A stretch of 64,000 bases of DNA from Pseudeuparius sepicola. Lineage: Eukaryota; Arthropoda; Insecta; Coleoptera; Anthribidae. Within the stretch, counting starts at the first letter, position 1, and the number at the start of each line of letters is the position of its first letter. The notes beneath the pieces were generated by a model. That model was not told the origin of the DNA, ran no database searches, and saw only the letters and a program-made list of their open reading frames with translations. This document shows positions 26,901-42,574 of this stretch, piece after piece. Position numbers and translations under genes: made by a program. The stretch is from NCBI GenBank assembly GCA_963920635.1, contig OY987303.1:17338175-17402174 (forward strand). The letters are read 5' to 3'.

Positions 26901-28976
26901 CAAACTAGCTGGATTGTGTGTCATATCACTGACGAATCTCACAACTAAAGGATTATCTCGAAGGCTCAACTACAATATGTTTACATCAGCTTTAATTTAC
27001 ATGCAAAACTATTTTGTTACCTCTGTTAGATGTTTGAGTGCAACAATCTCTGGAGGCAAAGTTCTTAATCGGTTCTTATGCAATAGCAAAGATTTCAAGC
27101 TGTGCAAGTTGGCAATGCTTGCTGGTAAACATTCAAGTTGATTGTCACATAAAACGAGGGCATGCAAATTTTTCAATTGTCCTAAAGATACAGGCACTTC
27201 GGTCAGGTTATTTCCTCCAAAAGATGCCACTTGAAGTCTGGAAAACAAGAAGGAATAATATTAAATGATTTGGAAACATCCTCAAGGTTTTATAACACAT
27301 TTCCTAACTATTTTCAGTGGAAAATCTTAGCATAACAAGCAAGAAAAATAAACAGCCCATTTCTTGTTTATTTAGAGTTTAGGATTATTAGAAATTCAGA
27401 AAAATAACAAATATTCACTTGCCTTGAACCTTGATAGTGTTTTGAAAATAAGTATCTTAAGAGGAAACATGTTTAAAGATAAGATTAGAATCTGTCTGGT
27501 CTATATTTACAAAAGATATTCTTAACCATTGAGTAAAGGATCCTTTACTCAATGGTAATAAGTGTTTTGTGGCTGTTCCACCTGGACCAACACTGCATAG
27601 CTCTGTTTCGAGCGATAGCCACTAGCGCCACACAACGAAAAAATCAACAGGATAGACACTATTGTTGCAGAGTCTTTGTAAAATAAAAACATGCAAATTT
27701 GTCTGATACAACGAATTTAATATCTAAAATAAAATGGTTGTTTGTTATGTCCTTTTAATTTGACAAGTTTACATGGCATATTTCCATACATTTTCTTATG
27801 AAAAACGAGTCTAAAAAGAAAGAGTATTTTGGTACCTTTTGGTTTGAAATGAAGTCCATGGATAGTGGTGTAAGTAGGTATAGAACGTTTTAGATTTTAT
27901 ATATTACAAAATACTCTTCCAAAATATATCTAGAATTCTCGCTTCTTCAACTGGTGGAACATCATCATCCCATAATTCTAAAATAGTGTTTATTCTTCTG
28001 AAATTCATGACATGTAATGGTCTGTGTATACAATTTTCTTCATGCGCGTAGAAATTTCTTGTTTTCACAAACAAATCTACCTATCAAAACTCTGTTAATA
28101 TGAGAAAACTATGAAATATTGACCAAAAAGAGAATTTACCGTAAAAAGAACGTAAATGGTAATAATGCTGGATATTTTTAAAATATACAACATTCTAAAC
28201 GTCATAAACTGACATACTTATAACTACAGAATATTTCCTATAACCTATAATAAGTCACCATTTTTTTCCCAGAGTAGCGCCACTCCAGTCCGTAAACAAC
28301 AATGAAATATGACGTCACGCTATGGTCTTTAATATAAAGTCGGTCCAGGTTCCACAATTTCTGTCAATATTTTCAATTTCCAACCGATTTAAATCTAATA
28401 CATTTTAGAAATGTACTAAGTAAACAGTACTAACTATGAACTATCAAAAATTGATATTGAATTGTCAATATGGTGTAGAAATACCTACTGGTTGAGCTTC
28501 CAAATATGCTTGGAAATACTTTGCATGCCATTTCCGCCCAGGTACAAATATCTTAAGTTCACGAACTCCAAAATTTGTTCCGGAAACTTCTCCAATCGAT
28601 TTCCACTCAAATTTAATTCTCTCAATGAGCTGCAGTTGGTAAATTCTTTCGGTAACGAGTGGTTCGTCAACAAATTGTTCTTCACGATGAGGCTAACCAA
28701 AGGGCAATACTGTAAAATGTTGGGCAGCGATTTTAATCCATTGTTCGACACATCCAACACTCTAATGTTTGAGAATTTTGCCAAGTTTTCTGGTAGCCGA
28801 CTTAACTGGTTGTGGTGCAATATTACTCTTTCAATGTCCAAGAATGATTTCTTTGTATCTTCCAAGTATTCACTTAAATTGTGGTCAACTACATCAGGTT
28901 CGAGTAAGAGATACGCAAAATCAACCACTTTATTGTTAAAATCACTGTCACTACTATCCGATGTGTAGTTCTCCAT
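23788..28976 (-). CDS. LRRC58: Leucine-rich repeat-containing protein 58 (LRRC58)
   Basis: Four exons join in frame (28976-28489, 27237-27021, 26969-26780, 23957-23788) to give 354 residues, close to the usual length of about 370. The N-terminal part is acidic/serine-rich (ENYTSDSSDS). Leucine-rich repeats follow (for example LRELNLSGNRLEKFPEQI, LHALVLCDNQLECLPASI). The conserved C-terminal block is LSLRDNPLVVRFV, then RCVNPHC, KFVDFCGKYRIPLLQY, and the terminal KVLLG, which matches the end of vertebrate LRRC58. Paired cysteines in this block look metal-binding. The start is the first ATG after an in-frame stop just upstream. In vertebrates the family is associated with ubiquitin ligase function; this is not visible here. 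It lies about 530 bp downstream of Tip60 on the same strand. Confidence 0.93.
24208..25710. mobile_element. 1.5 kb TA-flanked element with about 500-bp TIRs
   Basis: The ends CACTGTGTCCCGGATAAG and complement are flanked by TA (24206-24207 and 25711-25712). The arms (24208-about 24710, about 25225-25710) remain highly similar, including long stretches of identity. The unique centre is about 500 bp without a coding frame. It lies in the last LRRC58 intron and belongs with the other CAGTGTG-type long-TIR elements here. Confidence 0.85.
25931..26351. mobile_element. Possible hAT-type MITE (CAGGGTTGCC ends)
   Basis: CAGGGTTGCCACC and GGGGCAACCCTG face each other across about 420 bp. This end sequence is typical of hAT MITEs. 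The flanks share only CTGGA, so an 8-bp duplication is not proven. The interior has repeated CCCTGAC words. Non-coding. Confidence 0.45.
26369..26671. repeat. MITE, ACTGCTCACGGCT family, copy 2, interrupted
   Basis: Same termini and inner pair as the copy at 6560-6746. It is split near its left end by a 115-bp foldback (26390-26504). Confidence 0.75.
26390..26504. repeat. 115-bp foldback nested in MITE copy 2, TA-flanked
   Basis: The arms GCTGAGTTCGACATTGGTCC and complement flank a short loop. TA is on both sides (26388-26389, 26505-26506). Comparison with the uninterrupted copy at 6560 confirms that the sequence is an insertion. Confidence 0.75.
26780..26969 (-). CDS. LRRC58: LRRC58 third exon
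   Basis: 63 codons plus one base, from LSLRDNPLVVRFVSDMTHNP to RCVNPHCK. It includes the family-specific segment after the repeats. The donor is GGTAATAG. Confidence 0.93.
27021..27237 (-). CDS. LRRC58: LRRC58 second exon (LRRs)
   Basis: Encodes three leucine-rich repeats with the LxxLxLxxNxL pattern (ASFGGNNLTEVPVSLGQLKN and following). It completes a codon begun by exon 1 and ends in phase 0. Confidence 0.93.
27238..28488 (-). other. First LRRC58 intron
   Basis: 1.25 kb of AT-rich intron. No gene seen. It contains the short perfect palindrome near 27526-27556. Confidence 0.7.
27526..27556. repeat. Perfect 28-30 bp palindrome (CATTGAGTAAAGGA arms)
   Basis: CCATTGAGTAAAGGA is followed immediately by its exact reverse complement with no loop. 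The arm sequence is shared with the inserts at 18029 and 6053. No clear flanking duplication. It is one of the likely transposon-end junctions. Confidence 0.65.
28489..28976 (-). CDS. LRRC58: LRRC58 first coding exon
   Basis: 162 codons plus two bases. ATG at 28976-28974 (ENYTSDSSDSDFNNKVV follows), with an in-frame TAG about 50 bases upstream. Several leucine-rich repeats follow (IERVILHHNQLSRLPENL). The donor is GTAGGT. Confidence 0.92.
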
Positions 28977-29473
28977 TTTGAGAAGCTGCCAGTGGTCAGA
29001 CTGGTCGGCCTGACTTCTAATCAAATACTAACAAAGAACAATTTAACAAAATGACTTTACAATTTTATTAGATAACTTCTGGCCTCTGGATCCCAGCGTT
29101 GATATTGGTGATAATTTAATTTAAAACAAGCCATTATGAGGATGACTGTTGTGTCCCCATTTTATGTTATCTAACAGCTCACTTAAATTTTTATAGTGTA
29201 AACATTTGATAAGTTAAACATGGAGCTTATATCTTCAATTCAATTGATTTTGAGTTGAAATTGTATAGTTGAAAAAGCCTTCAAATTTGTTTTTTGCTGA
29301 CGGGTCATGAAAAAATAAGATTATGTTTAAAAATAGACCAATGGCAACCGTTAATTGGATCTAATGGATTAAATAACTGCCACTGATATTATTTACTGTA
29401 AAATTATATTACTGGTGTATATTATTTTCATTTATGGAGCTGAACAATTAAACAACGATGTATGTCTTTAGTT

Positions 29474-29479
29474 TTTATT
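29474..29479 (-). terminator. Candidate Tip60 poly(A) signal
   Basis: AATAAA on the - strand lies 27 bases beyond the Tip60 stop codon. This would give a very short 3' UTR and leave about 500 bp before the LRRC58 start codon. Confidence 0.45.
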
Positions 29480-29505
29480 CTTAGTATCTAATACTGAATT
29501 AAAAT

Positions 29506-34442
<4,937 letters not shown>

Positions 34443-34686
34443 TAGGTTACAATTAAAATACAAAAGCTAAATACTGAGAATCCTGGAAAGTTCTTTAAAT
34501 AATTATATCCAAATTTTTATTTTTTATTCAAATATTTTCATTTTCATGCTTTTGGTTTTTGGAAACCTTTGTTGTGAAAATATAGTGACAACCACAAACT
34601 ATAAAGGTTACACACAGCAACCTAGGTACATATATATTTTGTGGTGATCACTTGCTGTGTCAAAAAGCAAATATTATAAAGGCATA

Positions 34687-35302
34687 ATCGTCGATGGAGG
34701 AAGGTAAAGATTAGTTTCCTAATGCGAAATACCGACTGACTCAATACTCTTCGGAAGAAGATGGAGCCACCGTCGAATACTTCTCGGCGCGGTGGGGGAA
34801 ACGAGGCTTCCCAGTCCGACACGGTTGTCCGGTAGATGGCGCACTTGCACCATCCTCGGATTACGTCTCGGCGTTGAGGTGGAAGAGAGGCTTCTGTCCG
34901 GTAGATGGCGCACTGCGCACTTGTAATGCGGCTTCCCAAGACGAACTTTTGTTCGGCAGATGGCGCGCTTCACGGCTTGCCAAATCTGTTGATTTGACCT
35001 TGGTTGTTTGCGTTTTTTGTGCTGGTACGAATGAGTCATCGCCATCGATCGATGGCTGGAAGCACAGAAAATATGTATATTTTCTGTGGCTGGAAGATAT
35101 ATTTTAGATTTTGTATTCCAGCGTTCGATTCGAGTCGCCCGGCCGCGGCCCCGCTCCCCTCTTTGCCTATGGAGGCGGTTTTTTTAAAGTAGCGAGTAAC
35201 GTTATTAATTGTTAATGACAAATGTCTCGAGTCTTTTTAAAATAATCTTTTTATAATGGAGTTATAACGTTGATTGATTCCTTCCTCCATCGACGGTTAT
35301 AC
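34687..35302. repeat. Inverted-end region with repeated CCGGTAGATGGCGCAC
   Basis: CGTCGATGGAGGAAGG at the left faces CCTTCCTCCATCGACG at the right. Inside, the word CCGGTAGATGGCGCAC (last copy variant) recurs three times at about 34828, 34896 and 34952. No matching flanking duplication, so it may be two independent ends rather than one element. Confidence 0.45.
35264..35302. repeat. Micro-insert between GTTATAAC and GTTATACC
   Basis: GTTGATTGATTCC and TTCCTCCATCGACG meet end to end, flanked by an 8-bp repeat with one mismatch. It belongs to the CGTTGA microscar set. Confidence 0.5.
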
Positions 35303-35367
35303 CTAATATTCATATACAACAAGGTGACCAACTCCTGGGGCTGACGAAAACCGGGACAGTAGTTAGG

Positions 35368-36245
35368 TACCTAGCCAGGGGCGGATGGGACCACCGGGAC
35401 ACCGGGCAAATGTCCGGTGGGCCGGTCATTCGAAGGGCCCCGGAGGGCCGCCGCAGGCTCGAAGGCTCGCATCTTAAATTTTAAGACGTCTTAACTACTT
35501 GACAAAACAAAAGGCAATCATTGTTACAATAATTGTTGTAAGTAGGTAGTTAATTTAAGATAGGACGGTGCAACTGGCCATAATTAATTATTTTTGTTTT
35601 GTTATTTTTTGTTCTATTATTTCTTTACGTGTTTTACGGAAACGTAGAAGGGGCACACCATTGTTTTATTTTTATTGAACTCGAAATTTCGACTTTTAAA
35701 GTCGCAGTCCGACTTTGAAGTCGAAATGCCGATTTTGAACTCAAAATTTTGACTTTGAACTTCGGCTTTGAAAGTTGGAAGTTCATAAAGTCGAAATTTC
35801 GAGTTCAATGTCGGAATTTCGAGTTCAAAGTCGGATTTCGAATTTCAAAGTCGAAATTTCGAGTTAAAAGTGGGAATTTCGACTTTATAAAGTCGGAATT
35901 TTGACTTCAAAGTTGGCCTTCGACTTTAAAAGTCGGAATTTCGAATTCAATAAAAATAAAATAACGGTGTGGTCCTTCTGAATGTTTTGTTATTTTTATA
36001 TCTTTATATTTAGAGAAAAAAGTTTTATTTGTTTTACGAGAGTTATGATTTTATTTATGTTTTCATAAAACATGTATATTTTGTTTTATTAAAAAAATAC
36101 ATTATCTACATTGTTTGTTTTTTAATTGTTATTATGATAATAATTAAGAAAAGAAAAATCTAAAGCCAAATGAGATGTTTAGGGGCCGCTTGGGAGACAA
36201 ATGCCCGGGCTGGTTAGGTAAAGTCCATCCGCCCCTGTACCTAGC
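35368..36245. mobile_element. hAT-type non-autonomous element with perfect 8-bp TSD
   Basis: TACCTAGC at 35368-35375 and 36238-36245 flank an 862-bp element with ends CAGGGGCGGATGGGA and TCCATCCGCCCCTG. End sequence and 8-bp duplication are diagnostic of hAT transposition. There is no transposase. The interior carries a minisatellite (35676-35946) inside an inverted pair (CGTAGAAGGGGCACACC near 35645 and GGTGTGGTCCTTCTG near 35967). Confidence 0.9.
35676..35946. repeat. Minisatellite of AAAGTCGAAATTTCGAGTTC-type units
   Basis: About 270 bp of degenerate repeats of GTCG, AAATTTCGA and GTTCAAA words in both orientations, so the single strand could fold in many registers. It is confined to the hAT element. 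Confidence 0.8.
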
Positions 36246-36461
36246 TATTTTTTACCTATAATATGCAACTGTCAAGTTTTGTAGTTTAATCAACTTATGA
36301 TTTTGTTAGAATTATTGATCTAGTTCATGCTTTTAACCAATAAATACCACCCAAGGGAAACAAAAAAGAATTTGTGATCAACTAATATAACAAAAATAAA
36401 ATTTAACACAAAGCCACAGGTACATAAATTAAAAAAAAAAACAAATACTGGCTGTTTACAA

Positions 36462-37241
36462 TATACAGGGTGGCCCAGGGTAAGTGAGCCAATATGTGTA
36501 AAAGAAAAAAAATTTCGCGTTTAAATTTGATTGTTTGTGGTTCTGATTTGCTTGACTAATGACTGGAAACTAATTTTTAGCATATTTTCGTTTTTGAAAA
36601 ATCAAGATGGCGTCGACAGCGACCATTTATTTATTTTCATTGTAGGTGAAGTGCCTTTTCCTTTAAAGATAAAAAAAAATCATTAAGAAAAGTTGTTCCC
36701 AATTAAAATTACCCCAGGGTACCAAATTTTGGAAAGATCGGCCTACTTTGTTTTCCCACTTCTTTTTCTAAGGCGCTAAAGAAAAAATGAAAAAATTAAG
36801 TAGGCTGATTGTCTCAAAATTTGGTACACGGCAATAAGTTTTAATTCTAAACAACTTTTTCTCATAAAATTTTTCGATACCTTGTATTTAGAAGCCACTT
36901 TAGCGCGTTAGAAAAAGGAAAGAGTGAGAAAAACAAAGTAGGTAGGCCCATCTTTCCAAAATTTGGTACCAGGTGGTAACTTTTAATTGGGTTTTAACAA
37001 ATTACATAGGGTCTTCGGCTCTCTTGAGGGCATGAACATTTTTGTCGATTTGAAGTTTTTTTAGCACAGCGCGAAAAATTGGGCATGGAGGCCCATTTCT
37101 TTTTTAACGTCACCTGGCTGGCCAAAATTGCCATATTTTATTTTCTTATCTATTTTCTGTGCGGCCTAAAATAACCGAGAAAATCGCTTAATAAGAAATA
37201 AACAAAAAATGCATAGCCTCAAGAGAGCCGAACACCCTGTG
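36462..37241. repeat. Complex foldback region with CAGGGTGG end
   Basis: It starts TACAGGGTGGCCCAGGG and ends at CACCCTGTGTA. Within it, blocks containing GGTACCAAATTTTGGAAAG alternate in orientation three times (36718-36990), and a 24-bp inverted pair (GGCTCTCTTGAGG with CCTCAAGAGAGCC) borders 37008-37241. A diverged direct copy of 37096-37185 lies at 37412-37525. It is likely several mariner-type MITEs inserted into each other. Confidence 0.5.
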
Positions 37242-37896
37242 TAATTTTCTGAAACTATCTGAGTACCCAGTTGCATAAAGCTTCTTAGTGCCATCAATTT
37301 TCAATATAATAGTTTTTCTCTATCTCTTAAAATAAATATGCTAGGGCTATTAAATTGTTTTGCTCAATTTGAGGTAAGTATTTTTTATATTGCGCGTCAA
37401 GTTGGCTATGGCTGCCGATTTCTTTTGCAGCACCACTTAGCTGTCCAAAATTGCCACATTTTTGTTTCTTCACGATTTTTTTATTGTAGGACGCAAAATA
37501 AGTGAGAAAATCGCGGTGGTATAGTTCTAAAATAATCATCCTGTATATAAAAAATAAGTTGATCAGTTATATAAAATTTATAAAAAATATTACAAAAAGT
37601 AAAGTATGAAACAAACATTTAAAAAAAACTATAAGTTTTAAGTACAGGGTGGACCAACGTTTGGCGCCCTGCCAGAGGGGTCTCCCATGGGGGCCCTGGT
37701 TATGATGTATGTAGGATATGATGTATTCATATCTAAATAGATGTAAATTCTTTGCCTTGACTGTCACCAAATCCAAAGGTAACTCAATTTAGAAAGAGAA
37801 AAATATTTCTAAAATTTTAGTTGAAATGTGCATACGGGCAAATTTTTGAAGTCGGTTTTAATTTTTTCGTTAAAGTTTTGTTATATTATTTATGCT

Positions 37897-37934
37897 GTAA
37901 ACCGTTGATTGAATCTTCCATCGACGTCTAAACC
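37897..37934. repeat. 23-bp micro-insert with 7/8 duplication
   Basis: TGTAAACC and TCTAAACC flank GTTGATTGAATC/TTCCATCGACG. Same family of joined ends as at 35264 and 40943. Confidence 0.5.
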
Positions 37935-39330
37935 AAATTTTCTGTATGAATGACAACTATATAAATTTAGCTAGACATAATATTTTTTATACTTAGGTAT
38001 GTCAGTGTTAATACTTATGCTTATGAAATATTGTGTATAATAAACGATATTGATCGACGATAATCGAATAACAAAACATGAAGATAATATTATAAGTATA
38101 TTCCGTTGTTTGAGAACCGACGATATAAACTTTGATTATATACCTATTATAAACAAGGATTAAAGGTATCAAAGCGTTGATGTAGAACTTTGGAGAACAG
38201 ATACGTCATTGTTCCCTTCCTCCATCGGCTGCGAATATGAAAAAATACTAAGAGATACTTGTTGTTAAACATTTTTCTGAAGTAATAAATTCTAATAACA
38301 CCCTGTATCTCCGCAACTGTGAGCCTCAGAAGCTTCATTTCAACCTTAAGTTTGACGGCTCATCCGATCATGTGACACGCCAAGTTTGAAGAAACTATCT
38401 CGTATAATTCTAGAGATACTAAAAAATACGTGTATTTTTCTCTAAACTTCTATGCTCTGTATAAAAAAAAACTAAGGCCCGTAGAAGAAAAAAATATATG
38501 AAGAAGTGCCCTTATTTTGACTCCAAGAATACGTGGTTTCATTTTTGACCATCAGTTCAGTTACACCCTGTATACAGTGTCTTAAGACTATTTTACGGTA
38601 TAACTTTCCAATACCGCCCTGTTTTCGAGATAATAATAATAATGACAGAAAGTTGGACACAAATGGGAATTTTCTTTATTTGAAGTTTCTCAAAACAAAT
38701 TATTCTTGATAAAAGTTAGTGCTTGTGCTTAAACTCAAAATCGACCTGTAAAAATTTTAAAATTTCTATTCGTATACAGGGAAGGTTGAAAAATATGAAA
38801 ATTCCTCAAGAGTAAAGTACTCTTATTTTTAGAACTACAGCAGTATAGCACTAAGAAAAGTTGTTTGGAATCCCAAGAAAATGTCAAATATGAATTCACA
38901 GCCACCTATCCAAAAGAAGAAGAAAAATCACACTTTCGCATTTTTTATTCACTGTATAATAGATAATATTAATATTAGCTATGCATTTTGAGGCACATCT
39001 TCAAGCATGACAGTACGATACCAACGATTTTTATTTACGTTCAACTAGCATCTTAAAAACACATAATAACTGAAACTTCTGCAAAGTTTGTCGTTTTTTT
39101 GTGTCCAGGTAAAATACTACTACAATTTCAAACATAACTTAGCAACTAATTTGTGGAACACAAAAATATTTTAATAGAGCAATAATTTAAGTTATTTAAT
39201 AAATGACAATTCAACAATAAAAATATCACAACAAAAAAATTATTACGAGAATAAACATTTCAGTGACTACTCTACATGTGACCCTTCCTTCGCTTCCTTT
39301 CGCCTTCAACCAGCGACTATCCCACTAGGC
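37935..39330. other. Stretch with no gene
   Basis: 1.4 kb, AT-rich. Scattered CCCTGTAT words (near 38300 and 38570) indicate decayed transposon ends, but no complete element could be bounded. Confidence 0.45.
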
Positions 39331-39738
39331 AATATAACAAATTTTTGAGGTAATTATGGAACGTAGTATATGCACCGCCCAATTTTCTTGAAATTTTGGC
39401 TACCCACCTATTTTCGAGGTCCCTGACCAAGAATCTAACCTCAGTTTTTTGAGGCCGGACGTAGTTTCCGAGAAAATGAATTTTCAAATTTCCTTTTGAC
39501 ACCCGACACCCCATTTTTCACGGCGACATTTGTGGTTATAATCCAGATAAATTTTACCGTGAAAAAGTGGGGCGTCAAAAGGAAATTTGAAAATTCATCA
39601 AACTATGTCCGACCTCAAAACACTGAGGTCAGATTCGTGTTCAGGGACCTCGAAAATAGGGGGGTAGCAAAAAAATTTCAAGAAAATTGGGCGGTGCATA
39701 TACTACGTTCCATAATTACCTCAAAAATTTGTTATATT
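39331..39738. repeat. Foldback MITE, GGTAATTATGGAA family, copy A
   Basis: The arms from GGTAATTATGGAACGTAGTA (39349) pair with the complement ending at 39720, over about 160 bp. They extend outward by a further 18 bp inverted pair (AATATAACAAATTTTTGA). The same family is found at 56212-56748. Fragments containing ATTTCAAGAAAATCGGG recur at about 40239 and 40320. Confidence 0.75.
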
Positions 39739-39920
39739 GAAGGCATGAAGGACTATAATTTAGTAAATTTTGTGTTCACATGTGAGTCGCGGCTTGGACT
39801 CTAGATGGTGGTGATTGTGTGAATGCCGTTCGCATGTAACATTTTTAATTTTTCACCTTAAATTTTGAAAATACGGGATTTATAGCGTCCCGTATGAATG
39901 TTTGCCGGGACACGGGACAT

Positions 39921-40612
39921 TTTACTTAAGGAAGTGGCTATTTATACGTCCGACGGATACAAACATCAGTATACGTCTTGCGCTCTCATTGGTCGATTGA
40001 GTCACGTGACACATAACCTTACTTCTACCGTTCGATGGATTATGAATCGGCTTGTTTACTAAGTCGATTGGATGATGTCCGAGATTATTCAGACCTTATC
40101 TTGTCTCATTTTGTATTGCGTATGCCCTACTTTTTCTGCGATGGGCGCTGCGGAATGAAAAATGAAGTGGTTATTTTATTATTTACAATGATGTAATCCA
40201 CCCGACATTCGGCACCGCGCCGAATGTCGAGGGGTAGCCACAATTTCAAGAAAATCGGGGGTGGGTTACAACGCCGAACATCGCATCGGGCGAAAATACG
40301 GGGTACCTACCTAGCCAAAATTTCAAGAAAATCGGGGGTGGGTTACACCATTGGAAATTATTACCACTTCTTTTTTCATACGGCAGCGTCTATCCCCCAA
40401 AAAGGAGCAGTGCATACGCTCCTTATTGCAAAGATGCTTGAGAAAAATGCACTTCCGACGTATCTAAATATTAGTTTACTTCGGCTTCGGACGTGTACGG
40501 AGTTAAATGCACGTCCAAAGAAGTCATGTGACTCAGCCCGCCAATGAGAGCGCAAGACGTATACTGACGTTTGTATCCGTCGGACGTATAAATAGCCACT
40601 TCCTTTACTTAA
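39921..40612. mobile_element. Foldback with 9-bp TSD (Mutator-like)
   Basis: TTTACTTAA at 39921-39929 and 40604-40612 flank a 674-bp element whose arms (82 bp, starting GGAAGTGGCTATTTATACG) are nearly identical. A 9-bp duplication with long TIRs fits Mutator-like (MULE) transposition. Non-coding. It contains two direct copies of a segment related to the GGTAATTATGGAA family. Confidence 0.75.
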
Positions 40613-40685
40613 ATACAGGACTGTCCCTTGAAATACGGGACGGGTGGCAACCCTGGGTGCACGTAAAGTTTCACCAGTCGATTCT

Positions 40686-40722
40686 ACAACACACCGTTGA
40701 TTGAGGACCATCGACGAACACA
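40686..40722. repeat. 22-bp micro-insert between AACACAC repeats
   Basis: CGTTGATTGAGGACCATCGACG is flanked on both sides by AACACAC. Member of the CGTTGA microscar set. Confidence 0.55.
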
Positions 40723-40824
40723 CGTAGTCTCCCTTTCAATGTCTTGTGTTAAAAGTGTTGTTCACAGACCTACAATAACCCAAAGCTTTATGAAAAATAT
40801 ATAAAAATGTAACATGTAACTTAC

Positions 40825-41006
40825 CTTAGAATGTTTCTTGACTACAAAGTCAGCCCTTTTTATGGCCTGCACCCATTTTGCGCTCAAAACCGGATCCTTA
40901 GGAAAGGCAAAAACGGACACTTTTGGCTCGGTTAGGTTAGGCAATTTGGGCGTCGATTAATTCGTTCCTTCATCGACGAATTTGGGACACAACACTTCTC
41001 GGGCAT
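40825..41006 (-). pseudogene. THAP-domain first exon, interrupted
   Basis: ATG at 41006 starts MPEKCCVPN, the typical beginning of a THAP zinc finger. After a 36-nt interruption the frame resumes as PNLTEPKVSVFAFPKDPVL, then AKWVQAIKRADFVVKKHSK, ending at a GTAAGT donor (40825). Spacing to the expected next Cys fits the C2CH THAP pattern. The interruption is a 28-bp micro-insert plus its 8-bp AATTTGGG duplication. After removing it, one further base shift remains. No second exon was found. It could be a THAP host gene or a remnant of a P-like transposase, now broken or mis-sequenced. Confidence 0.7.
40943..40986. repeat. 28-bp micro-insert with perfect 8-bp TSD in THAP exon
   Basis: AATTTGGG at 40943-40950 and 40979-40986 flank CGTCGATTAATTCG/TTCCTTCATCGACG, two opposed ends of about 14 bp. 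It is the clearest microscar because it interrupts a recognisable coding sequence. Confidence 0.75.
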
Positions 41007-41444
41007 GGCTGAGAAAACACAAGAAAACACCCATTTTGATATTATACATACAATGAGAGACTTGCCTTGATGGCAAGTCTCTGTATACAACAAAACACAC
41101 TTTTACTTCCTAACCTCCGTATTTAGGTATCCTTTATCTGATGGCTCAAACATGAAATGTTTTTGATAGGCACACACTAATTATCGGACTAGAACACCAC
41201 TGGTCCTCTGCACACTACTGTATCCACCAAATACACGTAATAACAATCACAGATTACCCAGTAACGATAATATAAGTGGAAATAAAAATAAGTAAACAAG
41301 GAACAGATACAGATCAAAAACAAAAGCAGCTGGACGTCGTCGCGTCGGACGACAGTAGTTGTATGGCCTTGTCCATAGGTGGCGGTGCGCTGACCGCGTA
41401 GTTTTCTGCGCTCTTCCGTCGTCGATGGAGTGACCTTTTGCCCG

Positions 41445-41482
41445 AACCGTTGATTGAAGATTCCTTTCTCCATCGACCGACT
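41445..41482. repeat. Micro-insert, CGTTGATTGAAG type
   Basis: CGTTGATTGAAGATTCC meets TTTCTCCATCGA. Flanks CCCGAAC and ACCGACT match imperfectly. A further lone end, TCTTCAATCAACGG, lies at 41640-41653. Confidence 0.4.
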
Positions 41483-42574
41483 CGAATGGTGGTTTCGGAA
41501 TTTGGCGCCACCGAACGGACGCGTGTCGGTGAAATGTAAGAGAACGAGACAGAAACATTTAGTAACAAGTGGGAATGTGACAGACAGACCATAAGGATCA
41601 TATTCGCATGCCACCCTAAGGGAGGATATCTTCCCCTTCTTCAATCAACGGCATAATTGAAATATACTCAGACTAGTCTGAGGAAATATATCAAAACGTA
41701 TAACCGTTGGGTGAAGATTTAAAAAGAGAATCTACGCCCATGGAACAGCGTGCCGATTTAAAAACATCTCCGGAGCCCGCTGGCACCCTCTACATTCCGG
41801 ACCAGAAATTAAAGCGGATCGATATCGAAAATCTTCTGGCATTTTCGCCGGAGCCATCTTGCGGCTAGCGGAAGTAACAATTATTCACAGTCGGTGTCGC
41901 TGACTCGAAAGCAAAGTCTAGAAAACAGCACACTGTTTTCTGGGGTATACTGGGCTAGCTCGGTGGGAATTACAGATGGGACATTTCGAGTCTGGCAATA
42001 TCTTGATTTTGACTTTTGACAGGGTTTTACTTGACATTAAGACCTGGGAATTGGGCCTGGAGAAAGTGAAAGGTTAGAAAGCGATTTTGTGTGAATTTTG
42101 GAGCTGAAAGAATATTCTTGGGCAGTGACAGTAATCTGACAAGTTTATTTGTGATTTTTGAAGGCTAAACAATAAAGGTGGTAACCAAGGTAACGAGTTT
42201 GGACTGTGATTTTTGAGATTCATTACAATATTATTTGCCCCTTTCACTGCTCCCTTTCGCGACCAGAAATTTACTTGGGGAAAGGACCCGCCCAAATACA
42301 CAACATACACAAACAGGGGTATCATTCCATCCTTTTCCCTTTAATAGAAATCGTATATTACATCAACCACACACGAGCAGAAAATACAGACACAAAATTT
42401 TATATTTCCAGCTCCATAGATGGTGTTTATTTTCAACGGGTACGTTGGGATCTATAGTAAACCCTAGAGCTGCGGGCGAGACTTCGAATTTTTTTTAGCC
42501 TTGAAACTCTTTTTACACATTGTGAAACTATTGACTAGTGGGGGACTATTATTATTGCCAAAACAAATAACATA

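Noticed and set aside
28462..28968. 168-codon + strand frame
   Set aside because: It is antisense to LRRC58 exon 1, whose leucine-rich repeats are unmistakable.
41189..41644. 151-codon - strand frame and overlapping frames
   Set aside because: No domain, low-complexity Tyr/Phe/Cys tail. It lies among micro-inserts and decayed repeats.
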